Shown one piece after another: positions 32,746 to 41,917 of a stretch of 64,000 nt of DNA. Source of the stretch: Catellatospora coxensis (GTDB lineage: Bacteria > Actinomycetota > Actinomycetes > Mycobacteriales > Micromonosporaceae); assembly GCF_016862635.1 (NCBI RefSeq), contig NZ_BONI01000017.1:62001-126000 (forward strand), written 5' to 3'. Under the pieces are notes generated by a model. The model searched no databases. It was not told where the DNA came from and was given only the letters and a program-made list of their open reading frames with translations. The translations under genes were made by a program, and so were the position numbers. Numbering within the stretch: position 1 is the stretch's first letter; every line of letters begins with the position of its first letter.

Positions 32746-33153
32746 TCACCAGACGTAGGCGAGGACTTCCCCGCCCACCCCGCGCTTACGGGCCTGCCGG
32801 TCGGTGAGCAGCCCCTGAGACGTCGAAATAATCGCCACACCCAGACCGCCGAGAACACGCGGCAGCTCCGGGGACTTGGCGTAAACCCGCAGGCCGGGCT
32901 TGGAGACACGCCGGATGCCGGCCAGGCTCCGCTCCCGGTTCGGGCCGAACTTCAGTTCGACGATCAGGCTCTTGCCGACGGCACCCTCGGCGGGCTCCTC
33001 GACAGCCCAGGCGGCGATGTAGCCCTCGGCCTTGAGAACCTCGGCGACGTTCGCCTTGATCTTCGAGTAGGGCATCGCCACCCGGTCGTGGTACGCCTGG
33101 TTGGCGTTGCGCAGACGCGTGAGCATGTCTGCAATCGGGTCGGTCATCGTCAT
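32746..33153 (-). CDS. rpsH: 30S ribosomal protein S8
   Basis: 135 residues: [40 protein letters not shown] and [21 protein letters not shown] near the end. It is a primary 16S binder and, in E. coli, the translational repressor of the spc operon at the rplE start. Whether that holds here is not visible. A small hairpin, CCCGGAG-TCG-CTCCGGG (33181-33197), precedes it after rpsN. Confidence 0.97.
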   Translation of the reverse strand: MTMTDPIADMLTRLRNANQAYHDRVAMPYSKIKANVAEVLKAEGYIAAWAVEEPAEGAVGKSLIVELKFGPNRERSLAGIRRVSKPGLRVYAKSPELPRVLGGLGVAIISTSQGLLTDRQARKRGVGGEVLAYVW

Positions 33154-33223
33154 TGTTTATCAGCCTTTCTCGCCGCGGTTCCCGGAGTCGCTCCGGGCCT
33201 ACGGCGAAGGGGAAGCCTTGGAT

Positions 33224-33409
33224 TTACCAGGAAGCCTTGGACACGCCGGGGAGCTCACCCTTGTGAGCCATGTCCCGAACACAGACCCGGCACAGCCCGA
33301 ACTTGCGGTAGACGGCCTTCGGCCGGCCGCACTTCTGGCACCGGGTGTACGCGCGCACCGCGAACTTCGGCTTGGCCGCAGCCTTGATGATCAGCGCCTT
33401 CTTGGCCAT
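33224..33409 (-). CDS. rpsN: 30S ribosomal protein S14, zinc-binding type Z
   Basis: 61 residues from the ATG at 33409 ([20 protein letters not shown]). The short C+ form has CQKC and CRVC ([20 protein letters not shown]), a zinc ribbon; the long zinc-free paralogue is a separate gene in many actinobacteria and is not seen here. An upstream in-frame start would add a non-homologous piece inside the rplE end. Confidence 0.96.
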   Translation of the reverse strand: MAKKALIIKAAAKPKFAVRAYTRCQKCGRPKAVYRKFGLCRVCVRDMAHKGELPGVSKASW

Positions 33410-33413
33410 GTGC

Positions 33414-33983
33414 TCAGTTCTCCTTGAACGGGAAGCCCAGGAGCTTGAGCAGCGCCCGGCCCTCATCGTCGGTCTTGGCGGTGGTCACGAGCGTGATGTC
33501 CATGCCCCGGACCGCATCGATCTTGTCCTGGTCGATCTCGTGGAAGACCGACTGCTCAGTCAGACCGAAGGTGTAGTTGCCGTGACCGTCGAGCTTGCGC
33601 CCGTCCAGACCGCGGAAGTCGCGGATACGCGGCAGCGCGATCGACAGCAGCCGGTCCAGGAACTCCCACATCCGGTCGCCGCGCAGGGTCACCTTCGCGC
33701 CGATCGGCATGCCCTCACGCAGCTTGAACTGCGCGATGGACTTGGTGGCCTTGCGGATCAGCGGCTTCTGGCCGGTGATCGCGGTGAGGTCCTTGACCGC
33801 ACCGTCGATCTTCTTCGAGTCACGGGCCGCCTCACCGACGCCCATGTTGACCACGATCTTCACCAGGCCCGGCACCTGCATCGGGTTGGCGAAGCCGAAC
33901 TGCTCGCGCAGCTGGCCGGCCACCTCGTTGCGGTAACGCTCCTTGAGACGCGGCATGGCCTTGGTCTCGGTCGCCGTCGTCAT
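33414..33983 (-). CDS. rplE: 50S ribosomal protein L5
   Basis: 189 residues: [81 protein letters not shown] and [20 protein letters not shown]. It binds 5S rRNA and contacts S13 and the P-site tRNA. I prefer the ATG at 33983 over the adjacent GTG at 33986 because AAGGAG then lies at five bases rather than two. It overlaps the rplX stop. Confidence 0.97.
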   Translation of the reverse strand: MTTATETKAMPRLKERYRNEVAGQLREQFGFANPMQVPGLVKIVVNMGVGEAARDSKKIDGAVKDLTAITGQKPLIRKATKSIAQFKLREGMPIGAKVTLRGDRMWEFLDRLLSIALPRIRDFRGLDGRKLDGHGNYTFGLTEQSVFHEIDQDKIDAVRGMDITLVTTAKTDDEGRALLKLLGFPFKEN

Positions 33984-34300
33984 CACAGCTCCTTGCCGGT
34001 GCGACGCGAGACGCGAGTCTTCACGCCGTTCTCGTCGACCTTGTAGCCCACCCGGACGGGCTTGCCGTCCTCGACGACCATCACGTTGGAGACGTGGATC
34101 GGCGCCTCCTGGGTGATGATGCCGCCGGTCTTGGCGCCACGCTGGGTGGTACGGATCTTCTCGTGCTTGGTGATCCGGTTAACGCCCTCGACCAGGACCT
34201 TCTCGGTACGGGGGTAGGCCGCGATGACCGTACCCTCCTTGCCCTTGTCCTTGCCGGCGATGACCTTGACCTTGTCGCCCTTCTTGACCTTCATGGTCAC
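33983..34300 (-). CDS. rplX: 50S ribosomal protein L24
   Basis: About 105 residues with the KOW motif in [21 protein letters not shown], then [20 protein letters not shown] and [20 protein letters not shown]. It is an assembly-initiating 23S binder. The start may be the GTG at 34300, overlapping the rplN stop, or the ATG at 34294 (MKVKKGD); GGAGG lies four or ten bases upstream respectively. Confidence 0.96.
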   Translation of the reverse strand: MTMKVKKGDKVKVIAGKDKGKEGTVIAAYPRTEKVLVEGVNRITKHEKIRTTQRGAKTGGIITQEAPIHVSNVMVVEDGKPVRVGYKVDENGVKTRVSRRTGKEL

Positions 34301-34665
34301 AACACCTCCGGGGCAAGGCTGATGATCTTCATGAAGCGCTTGTCCCGCAGCTCACGACCCACCGGGCCGAAGATACGGGTTCCGCGCGGGTCCCCGCCGT
34401 CCTTGATGATGACGGCGGCGTTCTCGTCGAAGCGGATGTACGAGCCGTCGGGACGGCGCCGCTCCTTGACGGTGCGAACGATGACCGCCTTGACGACGTC
34501 ACCCTTCTTCACACCGGCACCGGGGATGGCGTCCTTGACGGTGGCCACGATGACGTCGCCGATGCTCGCGTAGCGCCGACCCGAACCACCGAGAACGCGG
34601 ATGCACAGAATCTCCCGGGCACCCGTGTTGTCGGCGACTCGCAGTCGCGACTCCTGCTGGATCAC
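34297..34665 (-). CDS. rplN: 50S ribosomal protein L14
   Basis: 122 residues: [60 protein letters not shown] and the signature [20 protein letters not shown]. It forms an intersubunit bridge. It is preceded by the largest gap inside the S10/spc run (34666-34821), which holds a perfect 12-bp hairpin. Confidence 0.98.
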   Translation of the reverse strand: MIQQESRLRVADNTGAREILCIRVLGGSGRRYASIGDVIVATVKDAIPGAGVKKGDVVKAVIVRTVKERRRPDGSYIRFDENAAVIIKDGGDPRGTRIFGPVGRELRDKRFMKIISLAPEVL

Positions 34666-34690
34666 GTCAACTCCTGTATGTCTGCCGGTT

Positions 34691-34719
34691 CTCCGCCCGC
34701 CCGGTCAGGGCGGGCGGAG
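34691..34719 (-). other. Perfect 12-bp hairpin in the rpsQ-rplN gap
   Basis: CTCCGCCCGCCC (34691-34702), loop GGTCA, GGGCGGGCGGAG (34708-34719). It lies in a 156-base gap at the conventional boundary between the S10 and spc operons. A second short stem, GGCCGC-TA-GCGGCC type, occurs near 34785-34800. No U-tract. It could attenuate or process the long transcript. Confidence 0.65.
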
Positions 34720-34821
34720 CCTGGCGGAACTCGAACCACCCGGAACGCCCTGCTGGGCGCACCGGACGGCTATCTGAACTTCCCGGCCGCTAGGCGGCCG
34801 GCGAACCTGCCGGAGGCAGGG

Positions 34822-35100
34822 TCACTTGGCCTTCTCGAGGATCTCCACGACCCGCCACCGCTTGGTGGCGGACAGCGGACGGGTCTCCATGAGCAGCACC
34901 CGGTCACCGATGCCGCACGCGTTCTGCTCGTCGTGCGCCTTCAGCTTGCTGGTACGACGCAGAACCTTGCCGTACAGCGAGTGCTTGACCCGGTCCTCGA
35001 CCGCCACGACGACGGTCTTGTCCATCTTGTCGCTGACGACCAGACCCTCGCGTACCTTACGCCGGTTCCGCTCGACTGCGTTCTCGTTGGTCTCGCTCAT
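34822..35100 (-). CDS. rpsQ: 30S ribosomal protein S17
   Basis: 92 residues, OB fold: [60 protein letters not shown] and [19 protein letters not shown] short acidic N-terminus ([14 protein letters not shown]) precedes the core. It is a primary 16S binder. It follows rpmC by five bases and ends the S10-type gene order. Confidence 0.97.
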   Translation of the reverse strand: MSETNENAVERNRRKVREGLVVSDKMDKTVVVAVEDRVKHSLYGKVLRRTSKLKAHDEQNACGIGDRVLLMETRPLSATKRWRVVEILEKAK

Positions 35101-35105
35101 GTTCC

Positions 35106-35339
35106 CTACGCCACCTCAGTAGGCGCGGCCGAGAGCCCCAGCTCACGCTCGCGCATGATCGTGTAGATCCGGGCGATCTCGCGACGGACCACATCCAGCC
35201 GACGGTTGTTGTCGAGCTGGCCGGTCGCACCCTGCACGCGGAGGTTGAACAGCTCCGCCTTGGCCTCCCGCAGCTTCGCGACCAGTTCCTCGGAGGAACT
35301 CTCGCGCAGCTCGGCTGCCTTGGTACCGGCTGCCATCAC
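35106..35339 (-). CDS. rpmC: 50S ribosomal protein L29
   Basis: About 77 residues: [60 protein letters not shown]. It is an all-helical protein at the tunnel exit, part of the docking site for trigger factor and SRP. The start is GTG 35339 or ATG 35336, overlapping the rplP stop. Confidence 0.96.
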   Translation of the reverse strand: MMAAGTKAAELRESSSEELVAKLREAKAELFNLRVQGATGQLDNNRRLDVVRREIARIYTIMRERELGLSAAPTEVA

Positions 35340-35761
35340 GCCTCACCCACTTCGCGCTTCACGATTCGGCACTTCATCGGGAGCTTGTGGATCGCGCGGC
35401 GCATGGCCTCACGAGCAATCTCCTCGTTCGGGAACGCCATCTCGAAGAGAACGCGTCCCGGCTTGACGTTCGCCACCCACCACTCGGGCGAGCCCTTGCC
35501 GGAACCCATACGGGTCTCGGCGGGCTTCTTGGTCAGGGCCTGGTCCGGGAAGACCGTGATCCAGACCTTGCCACCACGCTTGATGTGACGGGTCATGGCG
35601 ATACGCGCCGACTCGATCTGCCGGTTCGTGACGTACGCCGGCTCGAGCGCCTGGATGCCGAACTCGCCGAACACCACCCGGTTGCCGCCCTTGCTCCGAC
35701 CGGACCGGTCGGGGTGGTGCGGCTTGCGGAAGCCATTCGGAGGCTTACGCGGCATCAGCAT
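35336..35761 (-). CDS. rplP: 50S ribosomal protein L16
   Basis: About 141 residues ([23 protein letters not shown] 35755 would remove two residues). Core: [60 protein letters not shown]. It sits at the A-site tRNA elbow near the peptidyl-transferase centre. It follows rpsC by three bases. Confidence 0.97.
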   Translation of the reverse strand: MLMPRKPPNGFRKPHHPDRSGRSKGGNRVVFGEFGIQALEPAYVTNRQIESARIAMTRHIKRGGKVWITVFPDQALTKKPAETRMGSGKGSPEWWVANVKPGRVLFEMAFPNEEIAREAMRRAIHKLPMKCRIVKREVGEA

Positions 35762-35764
35762 TGT

Positions 35765-36595
35765 TCAGCCCTCCTGCTCAACCGCCGCGGCCGGAGCCGC
35801 GTCGGCGCTGTCCTTGGTGAGCTCCGCGGCGGCCGCGCGGCCGGCCTCGGTGCCTGCACCGGTCGTGCCGGTGGCACCCGAACGGCCACGGCGCGGTCGC
35901 TCGGACCGCTCGCCGCCACGGCCTTCACGGCGCTGGCGGCCCGGGGCCTCGGCCGGGGTCTCGCGACCCGGCACGGCGTCACCCTTGTAAATCCAGACCT
36001 TCACGCCGATGCGGCCGAAGGTGGTACGGGCCTCGAAGAAGCCGTACTCGATGTTGGCGCGCAGCGTGTGCAGCGGCACGCGACCCTCACGGTAGAACTC
36101 CGTGCGGCTCATCTCAGCACCGCCGAGGCGGCCCGAGACCTGGACACGGATGCCCTTGACCATCGGGTTCTTCATGGCCGACTGGATCGCCTTGCGCATC
36201 GCCCGGCGGAACGCCACGCGGCCCGAGAGCTGCTCGGCGATGCCCTGCGAGACCAGCTGAGCGTCCGACTCGGGGTTCTTGACCTCGAGGATGTTCAGCT
36301 GGACCTGCTTCTTGGTGAGCTTCTCGAGCTCGCCGCGCAGGCGCTCGGCCTCCGCACCCTTCCGGCCGATGACGATGCCCGGCCGGGCGGTGTGGATGTC
36401 GATGCGGACCTTGTCACGGGTGCGCTCGATCTCGACCTTCGAGATACCGGCGCGCTCGAGGCCCTTGGCCATCATGCGGCGGATCGCGACGTCCTCGCCG
36501 ATGTAGTCCTTGTAGAGCTTGTCGGCGTACCAGCGGGACTTCCAGTCGGTCGAGATGCCGAGCCGGAACCCAATCGGGTGGACTTTCTGACCCAT
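35765..36595 (-). CDS. rpsC: 30S ribosomal protein S3
   Basis: 276 residues. The N-terminal KH domain includes [20 protein letters not shown]; the C-terminal domain includes [20 protein letters not shown] and [14 protein letters not shown]. It then adds about 60 residues rich in Arg, Gly, Ala and Glu ([20 protein letters not shown]), an extension common in actinobacteria. S3 forms the mRNA entry helicase with S4 and S5. Its ATG shares a base with the rplV stop. Confidence 0.98.
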   Translation of the reverse strand: MGQKVHPIGFRLGISTDWKSRWYADKLYKDYIGEDVAIRRMMAKGLERAGISKVEIERTRDKVRIDIHTARPGIVIGRKGAEAERLRGELEKLTKKQVQLNILEVKNPESDAQLVSQGIAEQLSGRVAFRRAMRKAIQSAMKNPMVKGIRVQVSGRLGGAEMSRTEFYREGRVPLHTLRANIEYGFFEARTTFGRIGVKVWIYKGDAVPGRETPAEAPGRQRREGRGGERSERPRRGRSGATGTTGAGTEAGRAAAAELTKDSADAAPAAAVEQEG

Positions 36596-37068
36596 TACTT
36601 GGTCTCCTCCTGCTCGGCGGCCTCAACCTCGGGCTTCGCGGCGGCCTTGGTGGCCTTGGCCGGCGTCGCCTTCGCGGCGGCGGTGGCCTTGCGGACCGGC
36701 GCCTTCGGCGCGACTGCCTCCACCTCGACGGTGATGTGGCAGGTGCGCTTGCGGATCCGGTACGCCCGGCCCTGCGCCCGCGGCCGGAACCGCTTCAGCG
36801 TCGGGCCCTCGTCCACGTAGGCAGCGCTGACCAGCAGCGCGTCCGGGTCGAGACGCTCGTTGTTCTCAGCGTTGGCGATGGCGCTGGCCAGCACCTTGTA
36901 GACCGGCTCGCTCGCCGCCTGCGGCGCGAACTGCAGCACCGTCAGTGCCTCCTTCGCGGGCAGACCGCGGACGAGGTTGACCACACGGCGCGCCTTGGTG
37001 GCGGACAGGCGCACGTGGCGGGCGACCGCACGGGCGCCCGGCGCGGCCTGCGCGTCATTCGTAGGCAT
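36595..37068 (-). CDS. rplV: 50S ribosomal protein L22
   Basis: 157 residues. The core is [40 protein letters not shown] and [20 protein letters not shown] with the beta-hairpin that lines the exit tunnel (macrolide contact). A C-terminal Ala/Lys-rich tail of about 45 residues ([20 protein letters not shown]) is longer than in the 110-residue E. coli protein. Confidence 0.97.
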   Translation of the reverse strand: MPTNDAQAAPGARAVARHVRLSATKARRVVNLVRGLPAKEALTVLQFAPQAASEPVYKVLASAIANAENNERLDPDALLVSAAYVDEGPTLKRFRPRAQGRAYRIRKRTCHITVEVEAVAPKAPVRKATAAAKATPAKATKAAAKPEVEAAEQEETK

Positions 37069-37102
37069 CGTGTTTCCCCTAAATCCTGTTTACGGTCCGC
37101 CG

Positions 37103-37384
37103 TCAGCGACGGCGACTCTTCCGGTCGTCCTTCTCGTGACCCTTGAACGTCCGGGTCAGCGCGAACTCGCCGAGCTTGTGCCCGACCATCGCCTCCGACA
37201 CGAACACCGGGACGTGCTTGCGCCCGTCGTGCACGGCGATCGTGTGACCCAGCATGTCCGGGATGATCGTCGAACGCCGCGACCAGGTCTTGATGACGTT
37301 CTTGGTGCCCTTCTCGTTCTGCACTTCCACCTTCTTGAGCAGGTGGTCGTCGATGAAGGGGCCCTTCTTCAGGCTGCGAGGCAT
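37103..37384 (-). CDS. rpsS: 30S ribosomal protein S19
   Basis: 93 residues: [80 protein letters not shown]. It lies in the 30S head with S13. It sits between rplB and rplV as in all S10 operons. Confidence 0.98.
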   Translation of the reverse strand: MPRSLKKGPFIDDHLLKKVEVQNEKGTKNVIKTWSRRSTIIPDMLGHTIAVHDGRKHVPVFVSEAMVGHKLGEFALTRTFKGHEKDDRKSRRR

Positions 37385-37400
37385 CTGTCAGCTCTCCCTA

Positions 37401-38240
37401 TTACCCGCGCTTGCGGGTGGCGTAGCGGCGGCGGACGATCAGCTTGTCGCTCGCCTGGCCCTTGCGGCGGGTGCGACCCTCGGGCTTGCCCTTCGGGTTC
37501 ACCGGGTGGCGACCACCGGAGGTCTTACCCTCACCACCACCGTGCGGGTGGTCGACCGGGTTCATGGCGACACCACGGACGGTCGGGCGCTTGCCCTTCC
37601 ACCGCATACGACCGGCCTTGCCCCAGTTGATGTTCGACTGCTCGGCGTTGCCGATCTCGCCGACCGTCGCGCGGCAGCGGACGTCGACCTTGCGGATCTC
37701 GCCCGAGGGCATACGCAGGGTGGCGTAGTCCTCTTCGCGGCCCAGCAGCTGGATTCCGACGCCGGCCGAGCGGGCCAGCTTGGCGCCGCCACCCGGACGC
37801 AGCTCGACGCAGTGCACGGTCGTACCGACCGGGATGTTGCGCAGCGGCAGGTTGTTGCCCGGCTTGATGTCGGCACCGGGGCCGGACTCGACCAGGTCGC
37901 CCTGCTTCAGGTCCTTCGGCGCGACGATGTAGCGCTTCTCGCCGTCGACGTAGTGCAGCAGCGCGATGCGCGCGGTGCGGTTGGGGTCGTACTCGATGTG
38001 CGCGACCTTGGCCGGCACACCGTCCTTGCCCACCCGGGTGAAGTCGATCAGACGGTACTGACGCTTGTGGCCGCCGCCCTGGTGCCGCGTGGTGATACGG
38101 CCGTGAACGTTACGGCCGCCCTTCTTCGGCAGCGGAACGACGAGCGACTTCTCCGGCGTCGACCGGGTGACCTCGGTGAAGTCGGCGACGCTGGAGCCAC
38201 GGCGACCGGGCGTCGTCGGCTTGTACTTACGGATACCCAT
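37401..38240 (-). CDS. rplB: 50S ribosomal protein L2
   Basis: 279 residues: [40 protein letters not shown], and the signature region [20 protein letters not shown] with the conserved His required for peptidyl-transferase function. It ends in the usual basic tail. It binds domain IV of 23S rRNA and bridges subunits. Confidence 0.98.
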   Translation of the reverse strand: MGIRKYKPTTPGRRGSSVADFTEVTRSTPEKSLVVPLPKKGGRNVHGRITTRHQGGGHKRQYRLIDFTRVGKDGVPAKVAHIEYDPNRTARIALLHYVDGEKRYIVAPKDLKQGDLVESGPGADIKPGNNLPLRNIPVGTTVHCVELRPGGGAKLARSAGVGIQLLGREEDYATLRMPSGEIRKVDVRCRATVGEIGNAEQSNINWGKAGRMRWKGKRPTVRGVAMNPVDHPHGGGEGKTSGGRHPVNPKGKPEGRTRRKGQASDKLIVRRRYATRKRG

Positions 38241-38253
38241 TGTCTTATACCCC

Positions 38254-38556
38254 TCAGCTCACCGGTCCGCCGAAGGCTTCGATGCGGTCGCCTTCGGCGA
38301 GCTTCACCATCGCGCGCTTCGTCGCCTTGCGCTGACCCCAGCCGGTGCGGGTGCGCTTGCGCTTGCCCTCACGGTTGAGCGTGTTCACGGTCAGCACCCG
38401 AACATTGAAGATCTGCTGAATAGCGATCTTGATTTCGGTCTTGTTCGCGTCCGGGTGCACCAGGAAGGTGTACCAGTTGCGGTTGAGCTCGCCGTAGCTC
38501 TTCTCCGAGACCACCGGAGCGACGATGATGTCGCGCGGGTCGGCAATCGTCGTCAC
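38254..38556 (-). CDS. rplW: 50S ribosomal protein L23
   Basis: 100 residues: [60 protein letters not shown]. It is the tunnel-exit docking protein for trigger factor and SRP. It starts at the GTG at 38556, overlapping the rplD stop by four bases. Confidence 0.97.
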   Translation of the reverse strand: MTTIADPRDIIVAPVVSEKSYGELNRNWYTFLVHPDANKTEIKIAIQQIFNVRVLTVNTLNREGKRKRTRTGWGQRKATKRAMVKLAEGDRIEAFGGPVS

Positions 38557-39197
38557 TTGGAACCCTCCTCAGCGGGCACGCCCAGGAACTCCTCCAGCGC
38601 CTCGGTGGTGAAGACCACCGCGTCGCTGACGAGCACGTCGTACGTGTTGAGCTGCCCGGCCTCGATCAGGTGCACCTGCGGCAGGTTGCGCAGACTCACC
38701 CAGTTGATCTCGTCGTTGGCGCCCAGCACGACCAGCACGCGGCGGGCCTCGCCCGCGACCTTCTGGACCGTCGCGAGGGCGGCCTTCGTCGACGGCGTCT
38801 CGCCGGCCACGAACGCGTCGACCACGAACAGCACGCCGTTGCGGGCCCGGTCCGACAGGGCACCGCGCAGGGCGGCGGCCTTCATCTTCTTCGGGGTCCG
38901 CTGGCTGTAGTCACGCGGCACCGGGCCGTGGACCACGCCACCGCCGGCGAACTGCGGCGCGCGGATCGAGCCCTGACGGGCGCGACCGGTGCCCTTCTGC
39001 TTGTACGGCTTCTTGCCGCCACCGGCGACCTCGCCGCGGCTCTTCGCCTTGTGCGTGCCCTGGCGCGCGGCGGCCAGCTGCGCCACCACGACCTGGTGCA
39101 TCAGCGAGATGTTCGCCTGCACGTCGAAGATGTCGGCGGGCAGCTCGACGGAGCCGGTCTTGGCGCCCTCGGCACTGATCACGTCAACCGTGGTCAC
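38553..39197 (-). CDS. rplD: 50S ribosomal protein L4
   Basis: 214 residues from the GTG at 39197 ([20 protein letters not shown]), which overlaps the rplC stop; the open frame upstream is antisense noise inside rplC. The extended tunnel loop is visible ([40 protein letters not shown]). L4 is the autogenous regulator of the S10 operon in E. coli; no comparable leader could be assigned here. Confidence 0.97.
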   Translation of the reverse strand: MTTVDVISAEGAKTGSVELPADIFDVQANISLMHQVVVAQLAAARQGTHKAKSRGEVAGGGKKPYKQKGTGRARQGSIRAPQFAGGGVVHGPVPRDYSQRTPKKMKAAALRGALSDRARNGVLFVVDAFVAGETPSTKAALATVQKVAGEARRVLVVLGANDEINWVSLRNLPQVHLIEAGQLNTYDVLVSDAVVFTTEALEEFLGVPAEEGSK

Positions 39198-39856
39198 TTC
39201 GCTGCACCACCCTTCTTCTTCGTCTTGGCCGCACTGCGAACCAGCACCAGCGCGCCCTTCGGGCCCGGGATGGCGCCCTTCACGAGCAGCAGGTTGTTCT
39301 CGGTGTCCACGGCGTGCACGGTGAGGCCGGGCGCGGTGTAGCGCACGCCACCCATGCGACCCGCCATGCGGACGCCCTTGAACACGCGACCCGGCGTGGC
39401 GCAAGCGCCGATCGAACCGGGCGAGCGGTGCTTGCGCTCGACGCCGTGGCTGGCCTTGAGGCCGTGGAAGCCGTGGCGCTTCATGACACCGGCGAAGCCC
39501 TTGCCCTTGGTCTTGCCCGTCACGTCGATGGCCTGACCGGCCGCGAACGTGTCGACGGTGACCTCCTGGCCGAGCTCGTACGAGTCCGCGTCAGTGGTGC
39601 GCAGCTCGACGATGTGCCGGCGGGGGGCGACGTTCGCCTTGGCGAAGTGGCCCGCCTTGGGCTGGCTCACCTTGCGCGGGTTGATCGCGCCGAAAGCCAG
39701 CTGAACGGCCTGGTAGCCGTCCTTCTCGGTGGTACGAACCTGGGTGACGACGCACGGGCCGGCCTGCACCACGGTCACGGGGACGACTTTGTTGTTGTCC
39801 CAGACCTGAGTCATGCCGAGCTTGGCGCCCAGGATGCCCTTAACTTGCCTGTCCAT
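39194..39856 (-). CDS. rplC: 50S ribosomal protein L3
   Basis: 220 residues from the ATG at 39856 ([20 protein letters not shown]). The long loop that approaches the peptidyl-transferase centre is present ([20 protein letters not shown] and [20 protein letters not shown]). It is an early assembly protein. It follows rpsJ by 11 bases. Confidence 0.98.
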   Translation of the reverse strand: MDRQVKGILGAKLGMTQVWDNNKVVPVTVVQAGPCVVTQVRTTEKDGYQAVQLAFGAINPRKVSQPKAGHFAKANVAPRRHIVELRTTDADSYELGQEVTVDTFAAGQAIDVTGKTKGKGFAGVMKRHGFHGLKASHGVERKHRSPGSIGACATPGRVFKGVRMAGRMGGVRYTAPGLTVHAVDTENNLLLVKGAIPGPKGALVLVRSAAKTKKKGGAAK

Positions 39857-39867
39857 CAGTCCGGTCC

Positions 39868-40176
39868 CTACAGCTTGATCTCGATGTCGACGCCAGCCGG
39901 CAGATCGAGTCGCATGAGCGAGTCGACCGTCTTCGGGGTCGGGTCGATGATGTCGATCAGACGCTTGTGCGTGCGCATCTCGAAGTGCTCGCGCGAGTCC
40001 TTGTACTTGTGCGGCGAACGGATCACGCAGAAACGGTTGATCTCCGTGGGCAGTGGCACCGGCCCTGCGACCTGAGCACCCGTACGGGTCACCGTCTCGA
40101 CGATCTTCCGTGCCGAGGAATCGACGACCTCGTGGTCGTAGGCCTTGAGCCGGATGCGGATCTTCTGTCCCGCCAT
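39868..40176 (-). CDS. rpsJ: 30S ribosomal protein S10 / NusE
   Basis: 102 residues: [60 protein letters not shown]. It acts in the 30S head and also binds NusB/NusG in antitermination and transcription-translation coupling; nusG is in this window. It is the first gene of the S10 operon, with a promoter at 40290-40318 and the conserved 24-nt hairpin motif in its leader. Confidence 0.98.
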
Positions 40177-40243
40177 GGTGGCTTCTGTTTCCTTCTCTCA
40201 AGCCGCTACCTGCGGCGGCAGACGGTGGGGCCTGCCCCCTGTC

Positions 40244-40267
40244 CGACCCCCGCGGTCGGGCGTGTCG
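40244..40267 (-). promoter_or_regulatory. 24-nt hairpin motif in the rpsJ leader (identical to rpsL leader copy)
   Basis: Reads CGACACGCCCGACC then GCGGGGGTCG on the minus strand. CCGACC and GGTCGG form the stem around a five-base loop, GCGGG, with the 5' CGACAC left unpaired. It starts about 16 bases after the inferred transcription start and ends 68 bases before the rpsJ ATG. Confidence 0.65.
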
Positions 40268-40289
40268 CGCGCTGAACCAGACTGATTCC

Positions 40290-40318
40290 CTATTAAAAGG
40301 TCATTTGCCTTGGCTCAA
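40290..40318 (-). promoter_or_regulatory. Promoter of the S10 operon
   Basis: TTGAGC (40313-40318), a 17-base spacer, TAATAG (40290-40295) on the minus strand. Good spacing and AT-rich for this genome. Upstream, a perfect 8-bp dyad, ATGCCGTA-TCGGG-TACGGCAT (40448-40468), may be an operator or part of a second promoter (CATAAT overlaps its edge). Other than these and the tuf terminator, 40177-40564 holds nothing. Confidence 0.65.
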
Positions 40319-40527
40319 CGGGCATCACGCCCGATCACGGAAGCTTCACGTCAGAGGCCCGAAGACCCCCACGTCACGCGACGCGGCCCACCCGGCGCAA
40401 CTTCAAGCTGCTCTGGGCGCGACCGGTCGCAACGCAACCTGTTCATTATGCCGTATCGGGTACGGCATTGTGAAATCAGGGTGCCGGGGCTCACTAAAAC
40501 AGGCCCGACCTGCGTACACGTAAAGGT

Positions 40528-40559
40528 GCGGGCGCCCCGCCCGAAGGCAGGGCGCCCGC
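40528..40559 (-). terminator. Terminator of tuf
   Basis: GCGGGCGCCC (40528-40537) and GGGCGCCCGC (40550-40559) form a perfect 10-bp stem six bases after the tuf stop; the 12-base interior can pair further (GCCC-GAA-GGC). Short T content follows (CCTTTA). Confidence 0.75.
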
Positions 40560-40564
40560 GTAGA

Positions 40565-41758
40565 TCACTTGGTGATCTTGGTGACTCGGCCGGCACCGAC
40601 CGTGCGGCCACCCTCGCGGATCGCGAAGCGGAGGGTCTCCTCCATGGCGATCGGCTGGATGAGCTTCACGGACATCTCGACGTTGTCGCCGGGCATGACC
40701 ATCTCGGTGCCCTCGGGCAGCGTGACGACACCGGTGACGTCGGTGGTGCGGAAGTAGAACTGCGGCCGGTAGTTCTGGAAGAACGGGGTGTGACGGCCAC
40801 CCTCCTCCTTGGAGAGGATGTAGACCGACGCCTCGAACTCCGTGTGCGGGGTGGTCGTGCCGGGCTTGACCACGACCATGCCGCGCTCGACGTCCTCGCG
40901 CTTGATGCCACGCAGCAGCAGACCGACGTTCTCGCCCGCGCGGGCCTCGTCGAGCAGCTTGCGGAACATCTCGATGCCGGTGCAGGTGGTCTTCATCGAC
41001 TTCTCGCGAATACCGACGATCTCGACCTCCTCGTTCGGCTTGAGGATGCCACGCTCGGCGCGACCGGTGACGACGGTGCCACGACCGGTGATCGTGAAAA
41101 CGTCCTCGATCGGCATGAGGAACGGCTTGTCGACCTCACGCTCGGGCTGCGGGATCGCGGAGTCGACCGCGTCCATCAGGCCCATGAGCGCCTCGGACCA
41201 CTTCGGGTCGCCCTCGAGCGCCTTCAGCGCGGAGACCCGGACGACCGGCAGGTCGTCACCCGGGTACTCCTGGTTCGACAGCAGCTCGCGGATCTCGAGC
41301 TCGACCAGCTCCAGCAGCTCCTCATCGTCGACCATGTCGCTCTTGTTGAGCGCCACGACGATGTAGGGCACGCCGACCTGACGGGCGAGCAGCACGTGCT
41401 CGCGGGTCTGCGGCATCGGGCCGTCGGTAGCGGCGACCACCAGGATGGCGCCGTCCATCTGGGCGGCACCGGTGATCATGTTCTTGATGTAGTCAGCGTG
41501 ACCCGGGCAGTCAACGTGCGCGTAGTGCCGGTTCTCCGTCTGGTACTCGACGTGCGCGATGGAGATCGTGATACCACGAGCCTTCTCCTCCGGCGCCTTG
41601 TCGATCTCGTCGAACGGGGTGTACGGGTTGAGTGCCGGGAACTTGTCGTGCAGGACCTTAGTGATGGCCGCCGTCAGCGTCGTCTTACCGTGGTCGATGT
41701 GACCAATGGTGCCGATGTTGACGTGCGGCTTAGTCCGCTCGAACTTCGCCTTCGCCAC
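40565..41758 (-). CDS. tuf: Elongation factor Tu
   Basis: 397 residues, GTPase that delivers aminoacyl-tRNA. G1 [17 protein letters not shown]2 [16 protein letters not shown]3 [16 protein letters not shown]4 NKSD, then domains 2 and 3 ([20 protein letters not shown] and [20 protein letters not shown]). It starts at the GTG at 41758 with AGGAGG upstream. It is the last gene of the str operon; a 15-bp hairpin separates it from fusA, so it may be expressed partly on its own. Confidence 0.99.
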   Translation of the reverse strand: MAKAKFERTKPHVNIGTIGHIDHGKTTLTAAITKVLHDKFPALNPYTPFDEIDKAPEEKARGITISIAHVEYQTENRHYAHVDCPGHADYIKNMITGAAQMDGAILVVAATDGPMPQTREHVLLARQVGVPYIVVALNKSDMVDDEELLELVELEIRELLSNQEYPGDDLPVVRVSALKALEGDPKWSEALMGLMDAVDSAIPQPEREVDKPFLMPIEDVFTITGRGTVVTGRAERGILKPNEEVEIVGIREKSMKTTCTGIEMFRKLLDEARAGENVGLLLRGIKREDVERGMVVVKPGTTTPHTEFEASVYILSKEEGGRHTPFFQNYRPQFYFRTTDVTGVVTLPEGTEMVMPGDNVEMSVKLIQPIAMEETLRFAIREGGRTVGAGRVTKITK

Positions 41759-41878
41759 TGGTGTCCTCCTGTGGACTGTTGGTTCGTTCGCCCGACGGCG
41801 CCGACTGGCGCTTAGGACCTTTGCCCGCCGGGGTCGCCGGCGCTTCCTTGCTGTGCTGAGACCGTGGAGAGCTCAGCC

Positions 41879-41912
41879 GTGGTGAGGCCGGCGCGGACGC
41901 CGGCCTCACCAC
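41879..41912 (-). other. Perfect 15-bp hairpin between fusA and tuf
   Basis: GTGGTGAGGCCGGCG, loop CGGA, CGCCGGCCTCACCAC, five bases after the fusA stop and 120 bases before the tuf start. No U-run follows. It may act as an attenuator or 3'-end protector within the str operon. Confidence 0.65.
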
Positions 41913-41917
41913 CGCGG

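Noticed and set aside
37251-38378. Possible extra gene opposite rplB
   Set aside because: Antisense open frame with no plausible protein features.
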